From NCBI RefSeq assembly GCF_003473545.1, contig NZ_QUCM01000044.1, positions 1-6,929 of the forward strand: a DNA stretch of 6,929 nucleotides, read 5' to 3'. Below the pieces are notes generated by a model. That model made no database searches, was not told where the DNA came from, and saw only the letters and a program-made list of their open reading frames with translations. Source of the stretch: Clostridium sp. AM22-11AC (GTDB lineage Bacteria > Bacillota > Clostridia > Lachnospirales > Lachnospiraceae). Shown piece by piece: positions 1-6,678 of the stretch; position 1 is the first letter of the stretch; every line of letters begins with the position of its first letter. Made by a program: the position numbers and the translations under genes.

Positions 1-51
1 TCATAGAAGGACCTTACTTAGGTTATTTTACAGAAAAAGTTTCATAGGCTC
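1..51. repeat. Left copy of a 51-bp perfect inverted repeat
   Basis: Positions 1-51 are the exact reverse complement of 6879-6929; identity stops at position 52 (a here, c in the matching place). The outer limit is the window edge, so the true repeat may be longer. The inner edge falls precisely where blaI homology begins. The sequence carries no gene; read in the blaI frame it has a stop at 19-21. The inner tip reads GAGCCTATGAAAC on the strand facing outward and contains a TTACAG stretch. This reminds me of IS256-type ends, but I cannot verify the family. The most economical reading is the end of a multi-copy insertion sequence lying outside the window. Confidence 0.9.
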
Positions 52-222
52 AACGAATCAGAATATATTCAACAAAAACGTCATTCTTTTTTAAATCGTT
101 ATTATAATGGTAAAATAACAGCTATGATATCCTCTTATCTCGAAGATGATGCATTACCTACAACAGAAATAGAGGAACTCCGTTCCATTCTCACAAAAAT
201 GTCACAAAAAGGAGGAAAGTAA
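52..222 (+). pseudogene. blaI, C-terminal fragment (repressor lacking its DNA-binding domain)
   Basis: The frame ending with TAA at 220-222 encodes 56 residues that read as the C-terminal dimerisation part of a BlaI/MecI repressor: NESEYIQQKRHSFLNRYYNG, then SSYLEDDAL and EIEELRSIL. BlaI proteins are about 125 residues long and bind operators through an N-terminal winged helix, none of which is present here. Going upstream, homology stops at codon 52-54, exactly at the edge of the inverted repeat, and the repeat gives an in-frame stop at 19-21. No good start codon or ribosome site exists, so the fragment should be non-functional. The stop is one base before the blaR1 start, the usual blaI-blaR1 operon coupling. 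From recall of the staphylococcal protein, the Asn-Phe cleavage junction aligns with Ser-Tyr here. Confidence 0.85.
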
Positions 223-223
223 T

Positions 224-2020
224 ATGAGTGATTTTATGATACGCTTTCTCATTTGTAATTTATGGATTAGCTGTATCATTGGAATCCTTTTAGTAGTTAA
301 AAAATTATTCAAAAAAATTTTAACTAGCCGTATGCAATATAATTTATGGTTCTTATTATTTATATTGTTGTTAATCCCTTTTGTACCATCAAAGCCAACA
401 AAATTTTTTTCCATATTTGCGTTATTTAGTAACATTCCACAATCAGAATTACCAAATAATGATATTGTATCACATACAACCAATGAAACAATTTTTGAAA
501 ATAATATGAATTGGATGAATGACTTTACACTTTCTATCACTCAAGATACATCATCAATATTTGGATTGATTTTAGGAGCTGTTTGGATTATAGGTGTACT
601 AACAATGATTATTTTGGTTACAAAATCAGTTTTACGCTTACATATGTTAAAAAAATCCGCTCTATCTTTGCAAAATGTTGAAGTACGAAAAATTTATTAT
701 AGTTGTTTAGATGAGATGAATTTAAAAAAGGATATCCCCATTTACAGTACTGCTTTTTTAAAATCTCCCATCATCGTTGGTATTTGGAAACCATGCATTT
801 ATTTGCCGATACATTTGATTTCTGATTATAATACTTCTGATTTACGATATATGTTGCTACACGAGTTACAACATTACAAATATAGGGATAATATTACTAA
901 CTATTTTATGATTCTTATTAGAATTATTTATTGGTTTAATCCTATTGTATTGGTTGCGCTAAAAGAAATGTGTCATGATAGGGAAATTGCTTGTGATAGT
1001 TCTGTATTAAAAATGCTTGAATATAAGGACTATATTAACTATGGAAATACATTGATTAATTTTGCTGAAAAAATTTCTACCACTCCATTTCCATTTGTAG
1101 CTGGACTTGGCGGAAATATGAAGCAAATTAAACGCCGTATTCTTAACATTGCTTCTTATGAAAATCCTACCTATTGGAAACGAATAAAAGGATTGATTGC
1201 TTTTTTAATGACAGCTATTTTACTTTTTGGTTGCTCTCCTATGTTGTCCACATATGCATCGGAGGAATGCTATACTTGGGATACTTCCTCAAAAAAGATT
1301 ACGCTTGTAGATCTCTCATCATATTTTGATGGGTACAAAGGAAGTTTTGTGCTTTACGATTTACAGAAAGATAATTGGAATATATACGATATAGAACAGG
1401 CAACTATACGAATATCTCCCAACTCTACTTATAAAATATATGATGCTCTATTTGCTTTAGAAGAAAATATTATTACTTCAGAAAATTCTTTTATTTCCTG
1501 TCCTCAACAGAATTATCCATTTGAATCATGGAATGAAGACCAAACTCTGTTTTCTGCAATGAATTCTTCTGTTACTTGGTATTTTCAAGCTTTGGATGCA
1601 AAGTTAGGTAAATCTAATTTGCAATCTTATATTGAACAAATTGGATATGGAAATCAAAACATAAATGGAGAACTTTCTTCATATTGGATGGAATCCTCCT
1701 TAAAAATCTCTCCTATAGAACAGGTAGAACTTTTAACGTCATTATACTTTAATGATTTTGGATTTACGCCAGAAAACATTCAAACTACAAAAGAAAGTAT
1801 CCAGCTATTTTCAGATGTTAATTGCACAATTTATGGTAAAACTGGTACTGGATGTATTGAAGAAAAAAATGTAAACGGTTGGTTTATAGGTTTCGTGGAA
1901 TCTAAAAATCATACATATTTTTTTGCAACAAATATTCAAGCTATAGATAATGCAACTGGCAGTATTGCATCTGAAATTACACTTTCTATATTATCTGATA
2001 TGAATATTTATAAATTATAA
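224..2020 (+). CDS. blaR1: BlaR1-type beta-lactam sensor/transducer, zinc metalloprotease (M56 family)
   Basis: This 598-residue protein has the usual full length for BlaR1/MecR1. It is a membrane receptor that is acylated by beta-lactams outside the cell and activates an intracellular zinc protease. Membrane segments lie near residues 8-25, 38-54, 112-132 and 322-337. The protease motif HELQH is at 213-217, with a downstream EIACD motif (254-258) supplying the expected third ligand. The C-terminal sensor domain (about 355-590) is class D-like: STYK at 401-404 with nucleophile Ser401, SSV at 448-450, YGN at 475-477, Trp488, and KTG at 539-541. The start is set by GGAGG at 211-215, eight bases before the ATG. 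It was cotranscribed with blaI, whose upstream part and promoter are lost from this window. An LFGC sequence at 334-337, at the end of the last membrane segment, looks like a lipobox. All catalytic motifs are intact, so the receptor looks functional but lacks its repressor partner here. Confidence 0.95.
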   Translation: MSDFMIRFLICNLWISCIIGILLVVKKLFKKILTSRMQYNLWFLLFILLLIPFVPSKPTKFFSIFALFSNIPQSELPNNDIVSHTTNETIFENNMNWMNDFTLSITQDTSSIFGLILGAVWIIGVLTMIILVTKSVLRLHMLKKSALSLQNVEVRKIYYSCLDEMNLKKDIPIYSTAFLKSPIIVGIWKPCIYLPIHLISDYNTSDLRYMLLHELQHYKYRDNITNYFMILIRIIYWFNPIVLVALKEMCHDREIACDSSVLKMLEYKDYINYGNTLINFAEKISTTPFPFVAGLGGNMKQIKRRILNIASYENPTYWKRIKGLIAFLMTAILLFGCSPMLSTYASEECYTWDTSSKKITLVDLSSYFDGYKGSFVLYDLQKDNWNIYDIEQATIRISPNSTYKIYDALFALEENIITSENSFISCPQQNYPFESWNEDQTLFSAMNSSVTWYFQALDAKLGKSNLQSYIEQIGYGNQNINGELSSYWMESSLKISPIEQVELLTSLYFNDFGFTPENIQTTKESIQLFSDVNCTIYGKTGTGCIEEKNVNGWFIGFVESKNHTYFFATNIQAIDNATGSIASEITLSILSDMNIYKL

Positions 2021-2179
2021 AAGTAACAATCATATAGATAGGAAAAAACAACATAACTCAATCAGTTTAGTTCAACACAATTCTTTAAATTGATAAAAGG
2101 ATGGTACACAAAAAGATAAACTACCCATATTGTGTGGACAGCATATAAAAAACATTCTTGTTAAGATAATAATATTTGA

Positions 2180-2218
2180 GTTAAAAACAGGAGTGGCAAT
2201 GCCACTCCTGTTTTTAAC
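2180..2218. terminator. Symmetric hairpin, bidirectional terminator
   Basis: A perfect 18-bp inverted repeat (arms 2180-2197 and 2201-2218) has a three-base loop. Its GC-rich core (CAGGAGTGGC) is flanked by five A on the left and five T on the right, so it can terminate transcription in both directions. It lies 160 bases after the blaR1 stop and would end that transcript. It also lies inside the IS3-family relic, just past where OrfB would have ended, so it may have arrived as the element's own terminator. Confidence 0.85.
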
Positions 2219-2284
2219 TGGACATACTTATGGTTATAAAAAATGACTAACAGATATAAAATATCCTGTTATATATACATATAA

Positions 2285-2788
2285 GAAATATCTATTACCC
2301 ATTTTCTGTGTCAGCAACTTTCTATCCATATTTCTTCATAAATTGCATGATTGTTTTCGAAAATCATAATATCCACAGCAAGATACCTAAAAGAAATGAT
2401 ACATCATTGATAATGTATCGCATACTCTGTGTCTGTATATAACCTCATATTGCACCTGTACTCTCACATCCGTTCTTCTAATCGCAGAAAATTCCGTAAA
2501 AGTTCATTTTTCATCTTCAGGCACTCAATTTCTTACTGATATTCTCTGATACTAGCTGGTTCTGTCTGTTTTTTAGGACGTCCTCTGTATTTTAGCAGAA
2601 GCCCAGCAATAAGACGAGTCTATTCCCGATTATAGTAATTGATTCAGTTTTCAATTTGTCGAATCTCTAATTAAAAGTATTTTACAAGCTTACGGATTGG
2701 TTTTTCCTACTTTACACATAGCAATCAGCTTTGGTTCAATTATTTGATATGCGTGTATTTACTTTTTGCTATAACAAAACCTGCTCAT
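2285..2788 (-). pseudogene. IS3-family transposase remnants (OrfA and start of OrfB)
   Basis: Reading the - strand from an ATG at 2788, OrfA-like sequence (IIEPKLIAMCKVGKTNP, then ACKIL) is interrupted by stops. After a frameshift it continues as AGLLLKYRGRPKK and ECLKMKNELLRNFL to a stop at 2464-2466. This GRPKK segment followed by a Leu-rich ENELLR-type helix is typical of IS3 OrfA C-termini. A second piece, reading YEVIYRHR, then MYHFF and VSCCGYYDF with an intervening stop, matches the start of IS3 OrfB, whose consensus I recall as a VIYRHR motif followed by MCRFFGVSRSGYYDF. It fades near 2285. The DDE catalytic core is absent. Several stops and at least one frameshift mean an old, dead copy. 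Confidence 0.75.
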
Positions 2789-2935
2789 ATAATCAAGTGT
2801 TTTTTGTTGAAACCACAGGCTCCTTATGTGATTCTATTATTTTAAATAAGGGGGCTTTTTGTCATTGTCCGTTTTTATTGGTTCAGTTCACTTTTTATGC
2901 TCAGATACAATAGGAAAAATTATTTTAAATTTTGC

Positions 2936-2969
2936 TTGACTTTTAAATATTACTATTGTAATATTTAAA
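2936..2969 (+). promoter_or_regulatory. Promoter overlapped by a BlaI/MecI-type operator
   Basis: The -35 box TTGACT (2936-2941) and -10 box TAATAT (2959-2964) are separated by exactly 17 bases. A perfect 12-bp inverted repeat, TTTAAATATTAC (2942-2953) and its complement (2958-2969), has a four-base spacer and covers the promoter spacer and the -10 box. The core TATTACTATTGTAATA differs by one base from TATTACAATTGTAATA, the BlaI operator core I recall from staphylococci. Placement and symmetry fit a repressor that blocks polymerase. It points toward the class A beta-lactamase, about 410 bases downstream. It starts 46 bases beyond the IS3 relic's outer end. Confidence 0.85.
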
Positions 2970-3022
2970 GCGTGCTTCACACAATAGACTTATTGCTATA
3001 TTTTCTCAACTAAAATTTTATA

Positions 3023-3051
3023 TTGACAAATACATATAGAATTCATTTTAT
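3023..3051 (+). promoter_or_regulatory. Possible second promoter in the leader
   Basis: A perfect -35 TTGACA (3023-3028) is followed 17 bases later by a weak -10 TTTTAT (3046-3051), with TTTATT as an alternative one base on. A purine-rich GAGAGG follows, but no gene starts there. In DNA this AT-rich such matches arise by chance, so this is only a candidate. Confidence 0.35.
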
Positions 3052-3326
3052 TTATAAAGAGAGGTGACAAAACATTTTCAAAATCTTAATACAAATATGT
3101 TGAGAAAAGATAAACTATGTTGGATTATAGTTCGTAAGCACAACTAAAATGAATGGTTTACTAAATTTAACCTAAATAAAGAATTATATATTGTGACAAA
3201 TACAACTCTCATATCCTTTAAAATGTAAATACTACTATTTTATTATGGATTTGCAATGAAAAACTTGAAAGGTGGAGATAATATATTACAAATGCATAAG
3301 TTAGCTATATGAAATGATATAAATGC

Positions 3327-3354
3327 TTCAAAAATTCAAAATTCTATGTATAAT
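3327..3354 (+). promoter_or_regulatory. Possible proximal promoter of the class A beta-lactamase, without operator
   Basis: A perfect -10 TATAAT (3349-3354) lies 16 bases after a partial -35 TTCAAA (3327-3332). Transcription would begin about 3361 and leave a short leader holding the AGGAGGA ribosome site (3364-3370). No BlaI-type dyad overlaps it. If active it would give expression independent of BlaI. Confidence 0.45.
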
Positions 3355-3377
3355 CTATATTTTAGGAGGATAAAGTT

Positions 3378-4271
3378 ATGAAACACAACAAAATTACCAT
3401 AAGTATTTTAATGATCTTTGTCATATTATTATCTGTTGGATGTAGTAATAATCAAGAAAACATTTCTGATGGCAATGAAAATGTTAATGCAGATTATGAT
3501 TTTCTATTTCAAGAACTGGAAGAAAAATATGATGCTACATTAGGAATTTATGCACTTGATACAGAAACTAATAAAGAAATTTCTTATAATGCAGATGAAA
3601 GATTTGCATACTGTTCAACATATAAAGCTTTAGCTGCCGGTGCCATTTTAGAAAAATACTCTATTGAAGAACTTGATAATGTAATATATTTTGAAGAAGA
3701 AGATGTTTTATCTTATGCACCAGTTGCAAAAGATAAAGTAGATACTGGAATGACTATTAGAGAAATATGTGATGCTGCAGTTAGACAAAGCGATAATACT
3801 GCTGGAAATCTACAATTTACTCTTCTTGATGGACCTAATGGTTTTAAACAATCATTAAGTAAAATTGGTGATACTGTAAGTGAGCCTTCTAGAATAGAAA
3901 CTGAATTGAATGATGCTGTACCTGGCGATATAAGAGATACTAGTACTCCTAAACAATTGGCTTTAAATTTAAAAGAATATGCAACTGGAGATATATTGTC
4001 AGATGATAAAAAAGAGATTTTTATAGATTGGATGTCAAATAATGCAACTGGTGATGAATTAATTCGCGCTGGTGTACCAAGTGATTGGATTGTGGCAGAT
4101 AAAAGTGGTGCTGGTTCTTACGGAACACGAAATGATATCGCTATTGTAACACCCCCAAATAAAAAACCTATATTTGTAGCTGTACTTTCAAAAAAAGCAG
4201 AACAAGATGCAGAATATGACAATAAACTGATAGCAGATGCCACAAAAATCATCTTTGATTTAATATCATAA
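3378..4271 (+). CDS. bla: Class A serine beta-lactamase, lipoprotein
   Basis: This is a 297-residue serine beta-lactamase that hydrolyses beta-lactam rings, complete by family length. A lipoprotein signal ends at LSVGC with Cys22 as the likely lipidated residue, placing the enzyme on the outer face of the membrane. All class A motifs are present: STYK at 80-83 (nucleophile Ser80, Ambler 70) preceded by Cys79 (Ambler 69), SDN at 138-140 (130-132), the omega-loop RIETELN at 172-178 with Glu174 (166) and Asn178 (170), KSG at 242-244 (234-236), and Arg251 (244). The start is supported by AGGAGGA seven bases upstream. Regulation is likely by the BlaI-type operator-promoter at 2936-2969, possibly plus a proximal promoter. 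A strong terminator lies 109 bases after the stop. Residues such as Cys69, Ala237 and Gly238 do not by themselves reveal the spectrum. I do not recognise a named allele. It is a stand-alone gene, unlike the class D gene downstream. Confidence 0.96.
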   Translation: MKHNKITISILMIFVILLSVGCSNNQENISDGNENVNADYDFLFQELEEKYDATLGIYALDTETNKEISYNADERFAYCSTYKALAAGAILEKYSIEELDNVIYFEEEDVLSYAPVAKDKVDTGMTIREICDAAVRQSDNTAGNLQFTLLDGPNGFKQSLSKIGDTVSEPSRIETELNDAVPGDIRDTSTPKQLALNLKEYATGDILSDDKKEIFIDWMSNNATGDELIRAGVPSDWIVADKSGAGSYGTRNDIAIVTPPNKKPIFVAVLSKKAEQDAEYDNKLIADATKIIFDLIS

Positions 4272-4379
4272 AAATTGATTCACTCAAAAATAAATTAATA
4301 TACCAAAATACAATTACAAAAGTTTTATCTTAGAAACTCTCAAAAAGAACCATAGATAAGATTCTTCTATGACGATATA

Positions 4380-4415
4380 GGTGAAATACTTGAATTCAAG
4401 CATTTCACCTTTTTT
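4380..4415 (+). terminator. Rho-independent terminator of the class A beta-lactamase
   Basis: Arms GGTGAAATACTTGAA (4380-4394) and TTCAAGCATTTCACC (4395-4409) pair with one mismatch, and the innermost bases form the loop. Six T follow (4410-4415). It separates the class A gene from the lipoprotein/class D pair. Confidence 0.9.
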
Positions 4416-5007
4416 GTAAGGATATGTAGAAAAGTCTATAAATAAGGATGCTTCTATAACAATTTGGAATACTTAAAATTAGAGATTTGAACCTTATGTT
4501 ATAAATACTATCTATCTAACGGGTATCGATAACAGGCGGCTTTTCAAACATTTTAACCAAGATATTGATTTACTCTGAAATCCTATTTCATATATAATAC
4601 TCAGTTTATCATAGTTCTGCGCTCAGTTCCGAATGGTATTAGTTTACCTTTTGCTTGCTTCGAAAGTAAAGCAATATAGTATCTTTAGCAAGGCAGTATT
4701 GATTTGAAGTACACTCCTTTGCTTATTTAGCTTTCTATAGGTCGCATTCAAATATTCCACCTTGTTTGACGACAGATTTCGGCATAATAGGTTTGATGAA
4801 AAAGCCTTTAAACACATTTTAAGAGGTCTAAAAATTCAAGTCGTTAAAAAAGTGATAGTGATAATAGATAACACCAATTAAAATGCAAAAAAACTTTATC
4901 TTTCTTTCGTTTTTTATGTTTTTTATTCAACCGGAGAAATTGATAAAGCTGGATATTACTACAAATTAGAAATATAAATCTAATCTATCAAATATGGAGG
5001 AATGACT
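4416..5007. other. Non-coding, apparently degenerate region
   Basis: I find no intact gene here. The longest frame I noticed is on the - strand, 57 codons from an ATG at 4817 to a stop at 4644, without a ribosome site or recognisable family. A short + frame just before the lipoprotein ends in STGEIDKAGYYYKLEI and a stop near 4978; it could be the tail of a lost gene, but this is speculation. ATTAGA (4965-4970) and TCTAAT (4979-4984) form a small inverted repeat close to the lipoprotein ribosome site. I could not find a convincing promoter for the downstream pair; TTGATA at 4940-4945 has no well-spaced -10 box. Confidence 0.5.
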
Positions 5008-5666
5008 ATGAAAAAAATATTTGCACTTGCTTTTTGTTTTGTAATGAGTAGCTTTGTTTTGGCGGGCTGCTCGGGAAAAGCGAACCTTTTGAGAAAAAAA
5101 GTTTTACGCCGGATACAAAGGTCAACGAAATAAATCTTGATGTGAGGGACAGAGAAATTGAAGTAACACTATCTGACGACGAACAGGTGCATATCCAATA
5201 TTCTGAAAACAGCAAAGAGTATTATGATATTTCTGTTTCCGATGGAAATGTGCTGACTATGGTAAATGCCAACAACAAAGAATGGACGGATTATATCGGG
5301 GGAAAACCCTCTACCAAAGATCGGAAAATCGTATTACAAATGCCGACTACACTTCTGGATACTGTTACGCTATCTACGACAAATGAAGATATATCACTTC
5401 CAGTATTGGCTGTTACGGGAAGCATTGATATTTCGACTAACGACGGAAACATCACTTTTGAGAGCTTAGATGTAGGAAATACCTTGACTTTGACCGTTAA
5501 AAATGGGGATATTTCTGGCATGATTGGAAGCAGGTATGAGGATTTCGTCATTCAATCAGAAGTCAAAAAAGGTGATAGCAGTTTGCCAAAACATAAAGAT
5601 ATTGGTAAAAAAACACTAAAAGTACTTTGCAATAACGGTGATGTTGATGTTACGTTTGTGGTATAA
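5008..5666 (+). pseudogene. DUF4097-type beta-strand-repeat lipoprotein, frameshifted
   Basis: An ATG at 5008, seven bases after GGAGG (4996-5000), starts a lipoprotein signal ending LAGC (Cys21). This frame stops after 41 codons at 5131-5133. The rest continues in another frame as EPFEKKSFTPDTKVNEINL from 5082 to a stop at 5664-5666. One missing base explains it: restoring a fifth A to the run at 5076-5079 gives CSGKSEPFEKKS and a 219-residue protein. The body shows repeated short beta strands with Asp/Asn-Gly turns (TTNEDISLP, STNDGNITFE, VKNGDISG, CNNGDVDV), the pattern of DUF4097 putative adhesin-like proteins, whose function is unknown. It sits 34 bases before the class D gene and likely shares its transcript. 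Apart from the one base the frame is clean, so the damage is recent or a sequencing error. A deletion in the A run at 5094-5100 is an alternative but gives a less family-like sequence. Confidence 0.75.
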
Positions 5667-5700
5667 ATAAAAAAATATAAAGACAGGAGAAAAGATAATA

Positions 5701-6678
5701 ATGATAACAAAGAATAAATTTTATTTGAAAATGATATTTACAGCATGTATATGTGCAATTATTTTAACTGGCTGTGGTAGTAAGTATACTGTAGAGGAAA
5801 AAAGCTTGGTTGAAAACCAAAAAGAAAATCAAGAAACACTGGAAAATGGAGTAAACAGAACTTCTATGGAAAAAAGTATGGAATTTTCCGATGAAAGCAC
5901 AGAGAAAATACCAGAAATAGTAGAGGTAGACTGGTCAGAGTATTTTAATGGATTGAATGGAACAGCAGTTATATATGATGCATCCAATAAAAAATATACA
6001 ATTTATAATCGTGATCTTGCAATTACAAGAAGTTCACCATGTTCGACATTTAAAATTATTTCTTCTTTGATTGCCTTAGAAAACGGAATTATTGAAACGG
6101 AAAACTCTACTAAAACATGGAGTGGTGAAATATTTTGGAATGAAGATTGGAATAAAGATATTGATTTTCAAGAAGCTTTTCGTACTTCTTGTGTATGGTA
6201 TTTCAGACAGGTCATTGATGATATTGGAGAAGATTTAATGCAGAAGGAATTAGATAAGCTCCAATATGGTAATTGTGATATTTCTGATTGGGAGGGACGA
6301 TTAAATACAAATAATAGTAATAGAGCTTTGACGGGCTTTTGGATTGAATCTTCTTTAATGATTTCACCCAAAGAACAAGTGGAAGTAATGGAGCATATCT
6401 TTGGAAAAGAATCGAATTATTCAGAAGAAACACAGAATACATTAAAGCAAGTTATGCTTTTATCAGAGGTTGATAGTACTGACATTTCTATATATGGAAA
6501 AACCGGAATGGGAAAAGTCGATGGTATTGTTGTTGACGCTTGGTTTACAGGGGTTGCGGAAAGTAAAACAGGAGATGTGTATTTTTGTGTGCGTCTTGGA
6601 AGAACTGATGGTATGAATGTATCCAGCACATTGGCAAAAGAAATAGCAATCGATTTGGTTCAAATAACATTACAATAA
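5701..6678 (+). CDS. bla: Class D (OXA/CDD-like) serine beta-lactamase, lipoprotein
   Basis: This 325-residue protein has a lipoprotein signal ending LTGC (Cys25), a polar Glu/Asn/Lys-rich linker to about residue 72, and a class D catalytic domain. Motifs in order: STFK at 115-118 (nucleophile Ser115; Lys118 is the residue carboxylated in this class), SCV at 163-165, YGN at 189-191, Trp214 in the position of the tryptophan that protects the carboxylated lysine, and KTG at 267-269. Gram-positive class D enzymes such as those of Clostridioides difficile are similar lipid-anchored proteins. It cannot be a BlaR1 fragment because it has its own signal peptide and no protease domain. An AGGAG at 5685-5689 lies 11 bases before the ATG, a little long. 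It follows the DUF4097 lipoprotein by 34 bases, so it is probably the second gene of that operon. No BlaI-type dyad was seen upstream, so control may differ from the class A gene. Activity is likely but untested; no named allele recognised. Confidence 0.93.
   Translation: MITKNKFYLKMIFTACICAIILTGCGSKYTVEEKSLVENQKENQETLENGVNRTSMEKSMEFSDESTEKIPEIVEVDWSEYFNGLNGTAVIYDASNKKYTIYNRDLAITRSSPCSTFKIISSLIALENGIIETENSTKTWSGEIFWNEDWNKDIDFQEAFRTSCVWYFRQVIDDIGEDLMQKELDKLQYGNCDISDWEGRLNTNNSNRALTGFWIESSLMISPKEQVEVMEHIFGKESNYSEETQNTLKQVMLLSEVDSTDISIYGKTGMGKVDGIVVDAWFTGVAESKTGDVYFCVRLGRTDGMNVSSTLAKEIAIDLVQITLQ

Larger units (their letters stand above)
2117..2890 (-). mobile_element. Relic of an IS3-family insertion sequence, internally deleted
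   Basis: The - strand starts at 2890 with TGAACTGAACC and a GGACA about 20 bases in, the usual style of an IS3-family end. A related but diverged end, TAAACTACCC followed by GGACA, sits in inverted orientation at 2117-2140; the two agree at about 14 of 25 positions. Between them the - strand encodes broken pieces of OrfA and the start of OrfB. The span is 774 bp, whereas IS3-family elements are usually about 1.2-1.6 kb, so most of OrfB is deleted. No target duplication is visible. It separates blaR1 from the operator-promoter at 2936-2969, so it probably landed between the sensor operon and the class A gene. The right-hand boundary (2117) is the less certain one. Confidence 0.6.
2970..3377 (+). 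other. Long AT-rich leader before the class A gene, no gene recognised
   Basis: About 408 bases lie between the operator-promoter and the beta-lactamase start; bla genes usually sit much closer to their operator. I see no convincing open frame: the best is 16 codons from an ATG at 3097 without a ribosome site. Structure seen: an 11-bp direct repeat TGACAAATACA at 3024-3034 and 3194-3204, a 10-bp inverted repeat TTTTCTCAAC (3001-3010) with GTTGAGAAAA (3099-3108), and purine-rich ribosome-site-like strings near 3059 and 3271 not followed by genes. A segment near 3227-3248 resembles the operator at roughly 17 of 22 positions but lacks its dyad symmetry. It may be a decayed gene or duplicated promoter region. 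Confidence 0.5.

Noticed and set aside
202..540. A 112-codon - strand open frame
   Set aside because: It is the antisense shadow of blaR1, whose motifs and ribosome site establish the real gene.
2731..2913. A 60-codon + strand open frame
   Set aside because: It lies antisense to the IS3-family transposase relic and its end, has no ribosome site and no recognisable sequence.
3064..3147. A short leader peptide (26 codons from GTG, or 16 from the ATG at 3097)
   Set aside because: The GTG overlaps its only purine-rich stretch, the ATG has no ribosome site, and no regulatory peptide is recognised.
4644..4817. A 57-codon - strand frame as a real gene
   Set aside because: No ribosome site, no recognised family, and it sits in a stretch with similar short frames in all directions.
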